Source: CAYWXV01 sp964462535
Lineage (GTDB): Bacteria > Bacteroidota > Ignavibacteria > OLB7
DNA: 64,000 nt
Direction of reading: 5' to 3'
Assembly: GCA_964462535.1 (NCBI GenBank)
Contig: CAYWXV010000002.1
Coordinates: forward strand, 193,610 to 257,609
Below the pieces are notes generated by a model. The model saw only the letters and a program-made list of their open reading frames with translations. It made no database searches and had not been told where the DNA came from. Shown here one piece after another: positions 36,108 to 45,501 of the stretch. How positions within the stretch are numbered: the stretch's first letter is position 1; each line of letters starts with the position of its first letter. A program made the translations under genes and the position numbers.

Positions 36108-36782
36108 CTACGATGGTTCCAAGGTTTGGCGCAGGCCCATCCACACCTTCTGCGTGCGCGCACCGGCAAGATTGATATCCGCGGTTAGCCTTGCCAGCCC
36201 GCTTTCGTCGTCGACGTCGTACCACACCGGCAGCTCAGCGAGTCGGAGACCCTGCTGGCTTGCACGACCACGGACCGTCGCAGCCAGGTCAGGCGTGCTA
36301 TATGGCATATCCAGGAGGAGTGAGGGTATTGGGAGGCTCGAGGCGATCATGCAGTATCCCCCGTCATCGGCGGGACAGAGAACCACGTCGGCGTCATCGA
36401 GCAATGTGCTGGCTTGCAGTAGAACATCGGAAGGAAGTGTCGGGTGATCCGTTCCCAATGCACAGACCTTGGTTGCTCCGAGCCTGAACGCCTCTGTGAA
36501 CGCATTGCTCAGACGGACGCCCAGCTCAGCGTTGGACTGAGGACAAACGTCGACGTCACCAAATCCCTCATCATCCAACATTCGTCTCATCGCCTCGACA
36601 TCTTCAGCATCAGCAACGAGAACCACGGGATGGACATCGCCGCCGGGGTTCAGGCTGGACTGGATTGAATCGAGGAGGAAGGCGCGATAGAGGAGACAGG
36701 CATCATCTGGTGACAAGGGAGGAGACAATCGCGTCTTCACGCTTCCAGCGCGGGGATACCGCGCGAAGAGAAGCACAATCAC
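36108..36782 (-). CDS. TIGR04282-type glycosyltransferase-like protein
   Basis: 224 residues from GTG 36782, where GTGA overlaps the ricT stop and a GGAGGG Shine-Dalgarno sits 6 bases upstream; the longer frame to 36905 would lie inside ricT. A nucleotide-diphospho-sugar transferase fold (DUF2064): LLFARYPRAGSVKTRL, CALGTDHPTLPSDVLLQA, VVLCPADDGGYCMIAS. Members are often near mobA-like and GT2 genes; the acceptor is unknown. The next gene, nadD, starts at the base after its stop. Confidence 0.85.
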   Translation of the reverse strand: MIVLLFARYPRAGSVKTRLSPPLSPDDACLLYRAFLLDSIQSSLNPGGDVHPVVLVADAEDVEAMRRMLDDEGFGDVDVCPQSNAELGVRLSNAFTEAFRLGATKVCALGTDHPTLPSDVLLQASTLLDDADVVLCPADDGGYCMIASSLPIPSLLLDMPYSTPDLAATVRGRASQQGLRLAELPVWYDVDDESGLARLTADINLAGARTQKVWMGLRQTLEPS

Positions 36783-37876
36783 CGGTTCCCTCCGTTGGTC
36801 GACTCCCTCCCCCCTACGCGCCGATCGCCATTCTGTCGTGGAGGTGAATCGGAAGCGCGGCTGGCAACGTGCCGATTCAATTCCTCGAGCGTGAGGGATT
36901 CCCATCGCTCCGGATTGTGATGCACAAGATGAACAACGTCCCTGAAGATGTCGATCTTCACCACCTGCCCCTCTCCCATTTCCGTCTGGATCGTTGCGTC
37001 CATGGGTGGGAATCGTTTCAGACCATCGACGTACGTATCGATCTCATAGAGAAGGCAGCACTTCAGGCGGCCGCACTGGCCTGAGAGTTTTGTTGGATTC
37101 GCCTGCAGCATCTGTTGCTTCGCGTGGTCCAGCGTGATGTGTTCGTATCGCCCCAGATGGGTTGAGCAACAGAGTTCCCGACCACAAATACCCAGCCCCC
37201 CCGCGCGGCGTGCTTCGTCACGAATGGATATTTGGCGCAATTCAATTCGGGTGCGGAAGATGGCGGCAAGGTCCCGCACCAGCTCGCGAAAATCGACGCG
37301 CCCATCAGCCGTGAAGTAGAACGTTATTCGATGGTGGTCAAACTGCCATTCCGCGTCCACCAGGTTCATCGGGAGATCGAATGCCTCGATCCTTCCACGA
37401 CAGACAGCCATGGCCTCGAGCTCGGATGCGCGATTCCGTTCGTTTCGTTCCCGATCCTCGGGTCCCGCCACACGATGGAGCGTTGAGAGGGGCTCGCCAT
37501 CGAGGTGCTTCGCCTTACGTTTCGCGTGTACGAGAGATCCCGTCATCGAAATCGTTCCGGCATCGATTCCCCTCTCAGACTCAACAAGGATCAGGTCCCG
37601 AACACGGAGCGGAATCTCCTCATCGGGCACCACCACAAACTCACGCCGCGACCCCTTGTATTCGACCTCGACGATCCGGCGCTCGTCAGTGTAATCGAAC
37701 TTGGCCTGGATCTGATTGAGGATCGAACCGACGCCACACCCCCCGGTCCCGCAAACACCACTCTTCCCGCAATCCGAGCTGCAATTGGACTCGCGACCTC
37801 GAAGCGTCGGCGCAACCAGTTGCTCGGCGAGATTGACCGGAGGGGACTCTCCGGATTCCGTTTCGTTCTGCTTCAT
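36779..37876 (-). CDS. ricT: PSP1-domain protein RicT (YaaT)
   Basis: 365 residues. In Bacillus, RicT/YaaT with RlbA and RicF forms an Fe-S complex that affects RNase Y and phosphorelay; in other phyla the role is open. An N-terminal Cys cluster (CSSDCGKSGVCGTGGCG) precedes the PSP1 core: EYKGSRREFVVVPDEEIPL, VHAKRKAKHLD, RRAGGLGICGRELCCSTHLG and SGQCGRLKCCLLYE. Linkage to holB immediately upstream is conserved (holB-yaaT). Eight-base gap from holB; stop overlaps the next start. Confidence 0.92.
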   Translation of the reverse strand: MKQNETESGESPPVNLAEQLVAPTLRGRESNCSSDCGKSGVCGTGGCGVGSILNQIQAKFDYTDERRIVEVEYKGSRREFVVVPDEEIPLRVRDLILVESERGIDAGTISMTGSLVHAKRKAKHLDGEPLSTLHRVAGPEDRERNERNRASELEAMAVCRGRIEAFDLPMNLVDAEWQFDHHRITFYFTADGRVDFRELVRDLAAIFRTRIELRQISIRDEARRAGGLGICGRELCCSTHLGRYEHITLDHAKQQMLQANPTKLSGQCGRLKCCLLYEIDTYVDGLKRFPPMDATIQTEMGEGQVVKIDIFRDVVHLVHHNPERWESLTLEELNRHVASRASDSPPRQNGDRRVGGRESTNGGNR

Positions 37877-37884
37877 CTATAGAT

Positions 37885-39048
37885 CTATGCAACCGGAGCT
37901 GCGTTTCTTTGATTGCGTTCATAGGCAAGCTCTTCCAGCTTCATCCCGAGAACGGTAAAGACAAGTGGGATTTGCGCATTGTATCGCACTTGACGGATGG
38001 ACTGCTCCACCAGCGTGATCATGCGCTCGAGTGATGCATCGGCAAACTTAGTATTGAAGCTCTGAATATCCGGGATCTGGTCGGCGTTGACCACAAAGCG
38101 ATCCGATCCCGTCAGTCGCATCGTCAACACATCGCGAAGCCATTGCGCCAGCAGCACGAGCGTGCGCTCCGCGCGGGATCGATCGACCTTTGAGGTCAAT
38201 CGCTCCACTTCGCCGTGAAGGGCCAGCGGACTCCGCCGCAGCGCCGCACGCAGAAACGTCACGACGTCGTGGCGGGTCTGATTCAGATCGCCAGACGCCA
38301 GCTCCAATCCGCGACTGAAGCTCCCCCCGGCAAGCTTTGCCGTCAACGCGGCAGTCGTCTTGTCAAGACCGTTTCGAGCACGGAGCGCGTCCGCAATCTC
38401 GTCTTCGTTCAGCTGATCAAAACGTATCTCCTGACAGCGAGAGAGAATGGTTGGGAGCAGTCGCTCCCTGTGTGATGACGTGAGGATGAGCAGAGTCTGC
38501 GGCGACGGTTCCTCCAACGTCTTCAGGAAGGCATTCGCCGCCTCCTCTCCCATCAGATCTGCCTCGGAAATGATCACGATCCTCCACCCCGGCTCAGAGG
38601 CGGCAAAAATCGCGTCGCGTCGGATCTCGCGAATGGAGGAGATCTTGATCTGCTGTGCTTTCGGAATCGTGACGTTATGGTAGGGATCGTTCCCCTTGAT
38701 TGCCGTCTGTTCCTGCACCGTTGAAAGCTCGGCATCACCCAGCTTGATGAGTGGCGAGTCTCCCCGCGAATCTTCCCCTTTGCCGGTCGGAAGGGCAAAG
38801 ACGAAACGGACATTCGGATTGCGGAGCGCACCGGCTGTTATGCATCCGCGGCACGCATCGCATGCTGCGGTCCCCTCTTCTTGAGGGTTCTCGCAGCGGA
38901 GGACGCGTGCCACCTCAATGGCGACGGCGTCCTTCCCAACGCCCTCAAGTCCGGTGAAGAGCCATGCATGTGGGATTCTGCCGACGCGCAACGCGCTCCG
39001 CACTGTGCTCTTTGCTCGCTTCTGACCAACAATCGCGTCCCAGGACAT
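37885..39048 (-). CDS. holB: DNA polymerase III clamp-loader subunit delta'
   Basis: 387 residues, AAA+ clamp loader part. Starts MSWDAIVGQKRAKSTVRSAL. P-loop GLEGVGKDAVAIEVA, zinc cysteines in LRCENPQEEGTAACDACRGC, and the strand VIISEADLMGEEAANAFLKTLEEPSP with DEL-type sensor and the sensor-1 region LILTSSHRERLLPTILSRCQ. The P-loop has Asp (GKD) after Lys rather than Thr/Ser; delta' often binds ATP weakly. First gene of the holB-ricT-GT-nadD-permease series. Confidence 0.93.
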   Translation of the reverse strand: MSWDAIVGQKRAKSTVRSALRVGRIPHAWLFTGLEGVGKDAVAIEVARVLRCENPQEEGTAACDACRGCITAGALRNPNVRFVFALPTGKGEDSRGDSPLIKLGDAELSTVQEQTAIKGNDPYHNVTIPKAQQIKISSIREIRRDAIFAASEPGWRIVIISEADLMGEEAANAFLKTLEEPSPQTLLILTSSHRERLLPTILSRCQEIRFDQLNEDEIADALRARNGLDKTTAALTAKLAGGSFSRGLELASGDLNQTRHDVVTFLRAALRRSPLALHGEVERLTSKVDRSRAERTLVLLAQWLRDVLTMRLTGSDRFVVNADQIPDIQSFNTKFADASLERMITLVEQSIRQVRYNAQIPLVFTVLGMKLEELAYERNQRNAAPVA

Positions 39049-39247
39049 AGCTGAATAGGTCGATCAAGGTTGATTGAACCGATGGTGCAGACGCGCCCCA
39101 CCATAAATGTTCGGACGGACGGAATCTCGCCCAAGGGAAACGACCGGCCCGTTGAAGACGAAACCGATTCGGCATGCGTTGGCTCCCGCTCCGCGTGTCG
39201 ATCGCAAGCTACCGCATCGGTGTCCCGCCCCCGGCATGGAACGACCG

Positions 39248-40849
39248 CTATTCCCCTCGCACAAATCCGTCGGGACGCGCCCACGCATCGACGGAAGTTC
39301 GCACGACAAGCGAAATGGACGAATCGATTGTCGACCGCAAGTGCCCTTGCATTACCTCAACGAGGCGCGGTGGAATGATCGCCGGCGAAGCGACGGTCGC
39401 GGTGATGCGCGTCCCCGTGGAATCCGCAACGAAGCGCACGTCGTTAAGGCGAGCCCCCGGCACAGTGACTATTGTAGAATCAAGGACGGTTCGGAGCCGC
39501 GCAAGATATGCCCGCTCTTGTGGACTGGCTTCCTGCTCCCGGGGGTCGAAGATAAACCTGTCGCAATCCGCGTCTCGCGTCAGGACGGAGCGGACGATCA
39601 GACGTCTGACGCTAGGGATTCCTCGCCTGAGGGAATCCTGCATGCGCTGCACCACGGCCGGATCGATCGCGAAGGGCGTCCGGACGATGGCGGTAATAGT
39701 AAGGCTGTCCCCCTTCTCCTCGCGTAGGACGTCAACAAGCTCGGCACCGTCGACTGCGGCCAGCTGCTCCCGAATCGTCGACGAAAGACGGGCGAACAGA
39801 CGCGCCGCGTTCCCCTGGTCCGCAGCTGCCCTCGCCTCGTTCGTCGAAGCGTAGACAATCCCCTGCACCCCGATGTCGCGAGCGATGACGCTTCTCACAA
39901 TCAGACGAACGTCAAGGTCCAGTTCGCTTCGGAGGTCGCTCTGTATCGAGGCGACTTGTCTTGCCTCGATTTCGCGAGGTGTGATGACGATCGCGGTCAT
40001 CAGGGTGGTATCGTCGTCGGCGGCAATCTGGAGTTCGTCCAAGCGGGCTCCCGCGAGACGTGCCACACGGGCGCCGACAATCTCCCCCGCTCGCTCGTGT
40101 AACCGCCGGTCGGAAACAAACGAGAGAAGCGACTTACCCAGATAGAGGCCGACGACGAGAATGAGCAGGGCGCGCAGCCCAAACTCGCGGGCGAGTGATC
40201 GGAGCGTCCTCCGAGTCTCCCTCTGCGGTTTCAGCCCGGAGAATCGAAAGATGAGGGATGACGCCGTCTCGATTGCAAGCAGGTTCGCGACAAAGAGGAG
40301 GAGCGCTCCAATTCCCTGTTGCGTGTGTCCTTCCGCAAAGCATAGCCCGGAGGCGGTCAACGGAGGAACCAGCGCGGTGGCAATAGCCACGCCGGGGAGT
40401 GCCGGGCTTAGTCGGCGATCGACGAGGGCGTAGGCTCCCGCCAGACCTGACGCGAACGCCACCACAAGGTCATACAGGTTTGGTTCGGTGCGCGAGAGTA
40501 TCTCGCGTCCGAACTCTGCATGTGGAAAGAGGGTTGCAATACCGCCGGCGAGTACGACCACGAGGGCAGCGCCGAACACCTCACCTATCGTTGCATCGGT
40601 AAAGAGTTTCCGGTCGTTCACGGTAACGCCAAGCGCCATACCGAAGATCGGCCCCATCAACGGAGCAACGAGCATCGCGCCAATGACGACAGCGGTACTG
40701 TCGGCCAGGAGACCAAAGGCGGCGATGGTGGTGGACAGGACGACCATCACGTAGAAGGCCGGCCCGGGATCGCTCATCTGTGCGATCGATGCCCGGATTT
40801 CGCTCTCTCGTTCCGGAGTGACCTGCACAATTATCGAACTCAATGCCAT
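39248..40849 (-). CDS. DUF389 membrane protein with three C-terminal alpha/beta repeats
   Basis: 533 residues. The N-terminal ~240 residues are the DUF389 membrane domain (LLADSTAVVIGAMLVAPLMG, GVAIATALVPPLTASGL), about six membrane segments. The remaining ~280 residues contain three similar repeats of about 80-100 residues, centred at residues 257-335, 355-435 and 455-525, each with GA(R/E)LxE/DxL/V followed by ...ITA(I/T)V.TP..I.. and closing LI/VVRSV.. (for example LIVRSVIARDI, LIVRSVLTRDA and LVVRTSVDAWA). This layout resembles nothing I can name; a periplasmic or cytoplasmic sensor role is a guess. Confidence 0.78.
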   Translation of the reverse strand: MALSSIIVQVTPERESEIRASIAQMSDPGPAFYVMVVLSTTIAAFGLLADSTAVVIGAMLVAPLMGPIFGMALGVTVNDRKLFTDATIGEVFGAALVVVLAGGIATLFPHAEFGREILSRTEPNLYDLVVAFASGLAGAYALVDRRLSPALPGVAIATALVPPLTASGLCFAEGHTQQGIGALLLFVANLLAIETASSLIFRFSGLKPQRETRRTLRSLAREFGLRALLILVVGLYLGKSLLSFVSDRRLHERAGEIVGARVARLAGARLDELQIAADDDTTLMTAIVITPREIEARQVASIQSDLRSELDLDVRLIVRSVIARDIGVQGIVYASTNEARAAADQGNAARLFARLSSTIREQLAAVDGAELVDVLREEKGDSLTITAIVRTPFAIDPAVVQRMQDSLRRGIPSVRRLIVRSVLTRDADCDRFIFDPREQEASPQERAYLARLRTVLDSTIVTVPGARLNDVRFVADSTGTRITATVASPAIIPPRLVEVMQGHLRSTIDSSISLVVRTSVDAWARPDGFVRGE

Positions 40850-41035
40850 GGCTGTTCAACCGCGATGATATTCTTCTACGCGCCAGCAGACTGTTGCAAT
40901 GCCGGTGTTTCGGTAGCCTGTACAAATCGCGCGGTGTCAAGGCGCGCGACGAGGTGCGAACGAGGCGTACCGGAGATACGCTGCAGTGACCGCCGAGGAG
41001 TGGAACGCCGAAATCGTACGTAAACAAAGAGTCTC

Positions 41036-42139
41036 CTAGGGGCTCTCTCCCAGATATGACTCAAGCACGCGGTTCCAGACAGGATCGTTCAGCAGCGCTA
41101 GCACCTCGCGATTCACCGGCTCCCGCAATCGGCTCCCCGTGGGAAATGCGATGCCGTAGTTCTGCCGCTCAAAGGTCACGTCAAGGATCGAGAGGTTGGA
41201 CTGGTAGTTGTTCTGGACGTCATAGCGAAGGGGGGGTTCATCATAGACGAGAGCATCTAGCGAATCGGATGCCAGTGAGCGCAATCCATCCTCGATGTTG
41301 GCGAAGGGTGTGTAGGTAATGTCCTGTCGCTCGAGGTAGGCCTCGCTGGTTGAATTGGCCACGGTTCCGACGTGAACCGACGCAAGATCCTGTGGCCCCG
41401 TAACCTTCCCCTGCAGCTCCGCGACTGTGATCATCGACGTGATTGCTGCGGTAACGCTGGAGAAGAGGATCACGGCGGCGAACATCCACACGACAGCGAC
41501 GATCCTTCCTCCGCGTGTGACCGGCGCGCGGTCGCCGTAACCAACCGTGGTCATGGTGACGACCGACCACCAGATTCCCTCCCCCACACCGCGCAACCAA
41601 CCACCACCAAAATGCTCGTGGTTCCTGCGACGCTCCAGAATGTGAACGAGAACGCCGAAGACGACGACCGCCAGCCAGAAATAGACGAACAGACTAAGGG
41701 TGTCCCAAGACAGAATCTTGGAGACTATGTAGCGGACTCCGGCTGAGCTTCGGGGCGTGACCGCAATTCCGAGACCCGAGACGAAGTAGGTGTGGGAGAA
41801 ATCGAACCGTCGCTCACGGTCGGCGGTGATTGTCAACGCGGCGACGGCCACATCTACACTGCTGTCAGCCACACCTTCAATCATATCCTTCAACGGCATG
41901 TCGACAATCGTGTAACGCAGGCCAAGCTTTGCAGCGACACGCTTCCAGAGCTCGATGCTGATCCCCGTCCACTCACCATCGGGCGACTTCATCGCGAACG
42001 GGGGGACCTGACGTGTAGCAACGCGGAGTGGTAGTGTTGTGTCCCCCGACCGAAGTTGACTGGTCTGCGCGTGCCCAACGGCCCCCGCAATGATGATCAG
42101 GCAGACTGTGGCGGCATGAATTCGGCGTATGAGTCTCAT
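41036..42139 (-). CDS. glutamate-receptor-type ligand-gated K+ channel (GluR0-like)
   Basis: 367 residues from ATG 42139 (MRLIRRIHAATVCLIIIAGA, signal peptide; a good GGAAGAGGAA Shine-Dalgarno region lies upstream and the start overlaps the M61 stop as ATGA). Layout as in prokaryotic GluR0: ligand-binding lobe S1 (PLRVATRQVPPFAMKSPDGE ... AALTITADRERRFDFSHTYF), a membrane segment, pore helix with K+ filter TMTTVGYGDRAPVT, a second membrane segment, and lobe S2 (TGPQDLASVHVGTVANST ... LDALVYDEPPLRYDVQNN). Predicted to open an ion pore on binding an amino acid-like ligand in the periplasm. Confidence 0.9.
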   Translation of the reverse strand: MRLIRRIHAATVCLIIIAGAVGHAQTSQLRSGDTTLPLRVATRQVPPFAMKSPDGEWTGISIELWKRVAAKLGLRYTIVDMPLKDMIEGVADSSVDVAVAALTITADRERRFDFSHTYFVSGLGIAVTPRSSAGVRYIVSKILSWDTLSLFVYFWLAVVVFGVLVHILERRRNHEHFGGGWLRGVGEGIWWSVVTMTTVGYGDRAPVTRGGRIVAVVWMFAAVILFSSVTAAITSMITVAELQGKVTGPQDLASVHVGTVANSTSEAYLERQDITYTPFANIEDGLRSLASDSLDALVYDEPPLRYDVQNNYQSNLSILDVTFERQNYGIAFPTGSRLREPVNREVLALLNDPVWNRVLESYLGESP

Positions 42140-43995
42140 TCCGTTCCTCTTCCAGTGTCGACCGCACCCACTCCAGTCTCGAACGCCTCTGAACGAAGCA
42201 GCCACCGCTCGCGACATCGGCGCTCCACATCCCCCACGTCATCAAGAGCGATCAGCTCATAGTTCTCCTTTCGGGCAACATGGAGCGTGGTCTGGTAGAG
42301 TGACCTTTCGCAGGAGCAGAGTAGTGCGATTGTCTCACTCCGCCCCGATGCGCGCAGCGCCGCGTCGAAGTCCTTCTGCGAAGCAACGCGCACACCGTTG
42401 ACGGCAATGATCTCGTCACCGGCCCCGATACCGGCTTCCTCGGCGGGCGATTCGCTCCAGACCCGTGCGACGAACAGTCCCTTCCCATTACCCTCGGTCG
42501 TCAGGCCGATCCAGCGATCGGAAGGCGGGGAGGGATGACGTGGCGTCTGATCGCCGAATGCCATTTCGCTCCCATCGTCGACCGAAGTACGCCATGCGAG
42601 TCCTAGACGCGACATCACGTCTGCGATGGGTAGCTCTGCCGTCGTTGAAAGCCAGGGGAGGAGCATGGACCCAACGTTCACGCCGGTGGCGGAGGAGACC
42701 TCTTCGATGAATTCTTCCTCGGTCAGCCCAACCGAGGGGTTGCGCATATACCGCCGCCACAGCCCCCGCATCCCATCGTCCAGCGACCGATCGCCTTCCG
42801 TCTCGGCAATGATGTGCATGTCGAGAAGGAGGAACACGATCCCCCCTTTAAGGTAGTAGCTGGGAAACCGGTTCTGTGAATCCGGCGTCGGCACATAGAG
42901 CTTGACCCAACTGAGGTAGCTGGAGTCTTTCACCGACATGACGTTCCGCCCCGGCACCTCCAAGAGCTTGGCCAGATGAAGCTCGGCCAGATTCTTCAGA
43001 AGGCCGCCGCGATCGACGAACCCGCAGCGGTACGTCATCATGTCGTCGTAGTAGCTCGTGATGCCCTCCGCAAGCCACAGCATCCTTGTGTAGTTCTCGC
43101 GTTGATAGTCGAACGGCCCCAACTCGACCGGTCGGATGCGTTTTACGTTCCACAGATGGAAGTACTCGTGACAGAGGAGGGTGAGGAGACCCACGACCTT
43201 CTCGGGATCGTTGAAGCACAACGAGTCGAACATGTTGACCGAAGATCGGGCATGCTCCAGTCCGCCATACTCGCCCGGAAGAAGCTGAATGATGAAGACG
43301 TACCGATCGTATGGCAGGTCCCCCCACATCGCAACCCCCTGGTCAACGATCGTTTTCGTCCGCTCCACGATCCAGTCCGCATCGTGGTCGCCCGTTCCGG
43401 TGATCGCGACCTCATGCATTGCGCCATACCGCTCGTATCGGGCGACGAAATGATTCCCGATCTCGATCGGGGAATCAACAAGGATGTCGTAGTTCAACGC
43501 TCCCCATACGCCAACCGCAACGGGCGAGAGCGCTGTCGAGACGACGCTCCATGGTGCATCGATATGAACGTGGTGGATCTCGTCCGTCCGTCCCTCGACC
43601 ATCATGAGGGCGTTGGCCGGATTGACGAACGCATGGGCGCGACTGACGTGCGTCATTCGCACCGATCGTTCATTTCCGTAGTAGACGTAACTCACATGAA
43701 GTGTATCGACGCCTCGAGTGTCCACCCGCAAACGGTTGCGCTCAATCCACTCAAACGTCAACTCATTTCCCGATTGATCCAGTGCTGAAACGTTACCCTG
43801 GTTGGTGACGAAGTCGCGGATCTTGTATGAGCCCGGAATCCAGTTGGGCAAGGAGACCACAACAGTCTCGCCCGGTCGGTCCACCTCCATACGGACATCC
43901 ATCAGATGTGAACCGGCGCGGGGAAACGAGAGCCGATATCGGATTGCGGCAGTCGTGGCGATCAGGTCTCTGTCGTTCTGTTCGATAGTGTACAT
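42136..43995 (-). CDS. M61-family metallopeptidase with C-terminal PDZ domain
   Basis: 619 residues, no clear signal peptide. M61 glycyl-aminopeptidase fold: N-terminal beta domain (SFPRAGSHLMDVRMEVDR, WIPGSYKIRDFVTNQGNV), catalytic HExxH in TLLCHEYFHLWNVKRI, then the downstream Glu-bearing region RMLWLAEGITSYYDDMM. The C-terminal PDZ domain (GLFVARVWSESPAEEAGIGA, DEIIAVNGVRV) should place substrates. The stop overlaps the channel gene start, and it follows flotillin by 6 bases, so the products are made together. Confidence 0.9.
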   Translation of the reverse strand: MYTIEQNDRDLIATTAAIRYRLSFPRAGSHLMDVRMEVDRPGETVVVSLPNWIPGSYKIRDFVTNQGNVSALDQSGNELTFEWIERNRLRVDTRGVDTLHVSYVYYGNERSVRMTHVSRAHAFVNPANALMMVEGRTDEIHHVHIDAPWSVVSTALSPVAVGVWGALNYDILVDSPIEIGNHFVARYERYGAMHEVAITGTGDHDADWIVERTKTIVDQGVAMWGDLPYDRYVFIIQLLPGEYGGLEHARSSVNMFDSLCFNDPEKVVGLLTLLCHEYFHLWNVKRIRPVELGPFDYQRENYTRMLWLAEGITSYYDDMMTYRCGFVDRGGLLKNLAELHLAKLLEVPGRNVMSVKDSSYLSWVKLYVPTPDSQNRFPSYYLKGGIVFLLLDMHIIAETEGDRSLDDGMRGLWRRYMRNPSVGLTEEEFIEEVSSATGVNVGSMLLPWLSTTAELPIADVMSRLGLAWRTSVDDGSEMAFGDQTPRHPSPPSDRWIGLTTEGNGKGLFVARVWSESPAEEAGIGAGDEIIAVNGVRVASQKDFDAALRASGRSETIALLCSCERSLYQTTLHVARKENYELIALDDVGDVERRCRERWLLRSEAFETGVGAVDTGRGTE

Positions 43996-44001
43996 GCTGT
44001 C

Positions 44002-45498
44002 TCAGGCTTCTGTTCGGCCTTCCTCGGTCACCGCCCCTGCCGCTTCATTCTTTGCGACAAGGCCTTTCACGATTTCCTGGAGATCGATTCCGGCGACACC
44101 CTTCAGCATCTCGTTGCTGGTGGCGAAGAGTTCTGCAACGTAGTTGCTCACACGGGCCGCTCCGGTGCCACCACCCGAATCAATGACCGTGAGCTTCTCG
44201 ATGTTCTTCATAGGCTCAGCAATGCGACCTGCAAGTTCCGGGAGCATTTTCGCAATGATGTCCAGAACGGCCGCCTGGCCGTACTTCTGGAAGGCGTCTG
44301 CCAGCTTCTCCTTTGCCTCGGCTTCTGCCAGACCGCGTAGCCGCACGATTTCGGCCTCGGCGGTTCCCCTTGCTCGTGTTGCATCTGCCACAGCCTCACC
44401 CTCAAGCCGCTGTTGGGATGCGTTCGCCTTTGCTCGCGCTTCGATCTCGTACTGTTGCGCTTCGGCATCCCGCATTCGCCTCACCTTCTCCGCCTCCGCC
44501 TTCTGTTCGACGGCGTATCGATCGGCATCGGCCTTCTTCTTGACCTCTGCGTCGTACTGTCGCTCGCGGCGTTGGATTTCCTTCGTCTCGATGTCAATGG
44601 CCCGCTCCTTCTTCACGATCTCTACCTGCAACTGTTCCTCGACGACGATCTGTTGTGCCTTCGCCTCCTGAATCGCGTATGCCTGATCGGCCTCTGCCTT
44701 CGCGGTGTCCTGTTCCTTCTTGAACGAGGCGACCTTCAGTGTGTTCTCCTTGGTTGCTTCGGCAACATTTGTGTCGCGAATCAACTCGGCCTTCATCCAC
44801 TCTTCCTCGGCCTGCGCCTTCTGGATCTTGGAGTCACGAGTTGCTTGCGCCTCGGCCACCTCGGCGTCCCGCTTCACCGCCGCAATCCGTGGCCTGCCGA
44901 GCGCCTCCAGGTAACCCTGTTTGTCCCGGACATCCTTGATCGTGAACGACACGATCTGCAATCCCATCTTCTTCAGATCCAGAGCAGCGACCGCCTGGAC
45001 CTCCTGCGCGAACTTGTCGCGATTCCGATAGACCTCCTCGACGGTCATCGAACCCAGGATTGCCCGCAGGTGCCCCTCGAGGACTTCCTGCGCTTCGGAA
45101 TCGAGCGACTCCGTCGGTTTCCCAAGAAACTGTTCAGCGGCAGTCGCAACAGCTTCAACAGAACTCCCGACCTTGATGATTGCCACACCGTCGGCGAGGA
45201 CGGGGACGCCAAGTTCCGTGTAGACTTCAGGTGTCGTGACGTCAAGCTTGTGCGAGAGAAGCGAGAGATACTCGACCTTCTGGAATATCGGTACGACGAA
45301 TGCACCCCCTCCTCGGACGATCTTCATCTTCCTCCCTTCTTCCGCCGCGACATTCTTCGTACCGAGGAGTGAGCCGGTAATGATCATGGCCGTATCAGGG
45401 CCGACCGTTTTGTACCGTCCCCAGAATGCGAGCAGAAGAAAGAAGATCACACCGACGACGAGTGCCGGGACTGTTATCATGTCAATTGAGAACTCCAT
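44002..45498 (-). CDS. flotillin (SPFH/YqiK-like)
   Basis: 498 residues. N-terminal membrane anchor (VPALVVGVIFFLLLAFWGRY), an SPFH domain (about 30-230; GGGAFVVPIFQKVEYLSLL, DGVAIIKVGSSVEAVATAAE), then a long Ala/Glu/Lys coiled coil (about 230-400), with repeated EAE patterns, and a C-terminal multimerisation region. Flotillins organise membrane microdomains. Directly preceded (3 bases) by the NfeD-like partner, as in many genomes, and followed by the M61 peptidase. Confidence 0.93.
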   Translation of the reverse strand: MEFSIDMITVPALVVGVIFFLLLAFWGRYKTVGPDTAMIITGSLLGTKNVAAEEGRKMKIVRGGGAFVVPIFQKVEYLSLLSHKLDVTTPEVYTELGVPVLADGVAIIKVGSSVEAVATAAEQFLGKPTESLDSEAQEVLEGHLRAILGSMTVEEVYRNRDKFAQEVQAVAALDLKKMGLQIVSFTIKDVRDKQGYLEALGRPRIAAVKRDAEVAEAQATRDSKIQKAQAEEEWMKAELIRDTNVAEATKENTLKVASFKKEQDTAKAEADQAYAIQEAKAQQIVVEEQLQVEIVKKERAIDIETKEIQRRERQYDAEVKKKADADRYAVEQKAEAEKVRRMRDAEAQQYEIEARAKANASQQRLEGEAVADATRARGTAEAEIVRLRGLAEAEAKEKLADAFQKYGQAAVLDIIAKMLPELAGRIAEPMKNIEKLTVIDSGGGTGAARVSNYVAELFATSNEMLKGVAGIDLQEIVKGLVAKNEAAGAVTEEGRTEA

Positions 45499-45501
45499 TG
45501 C

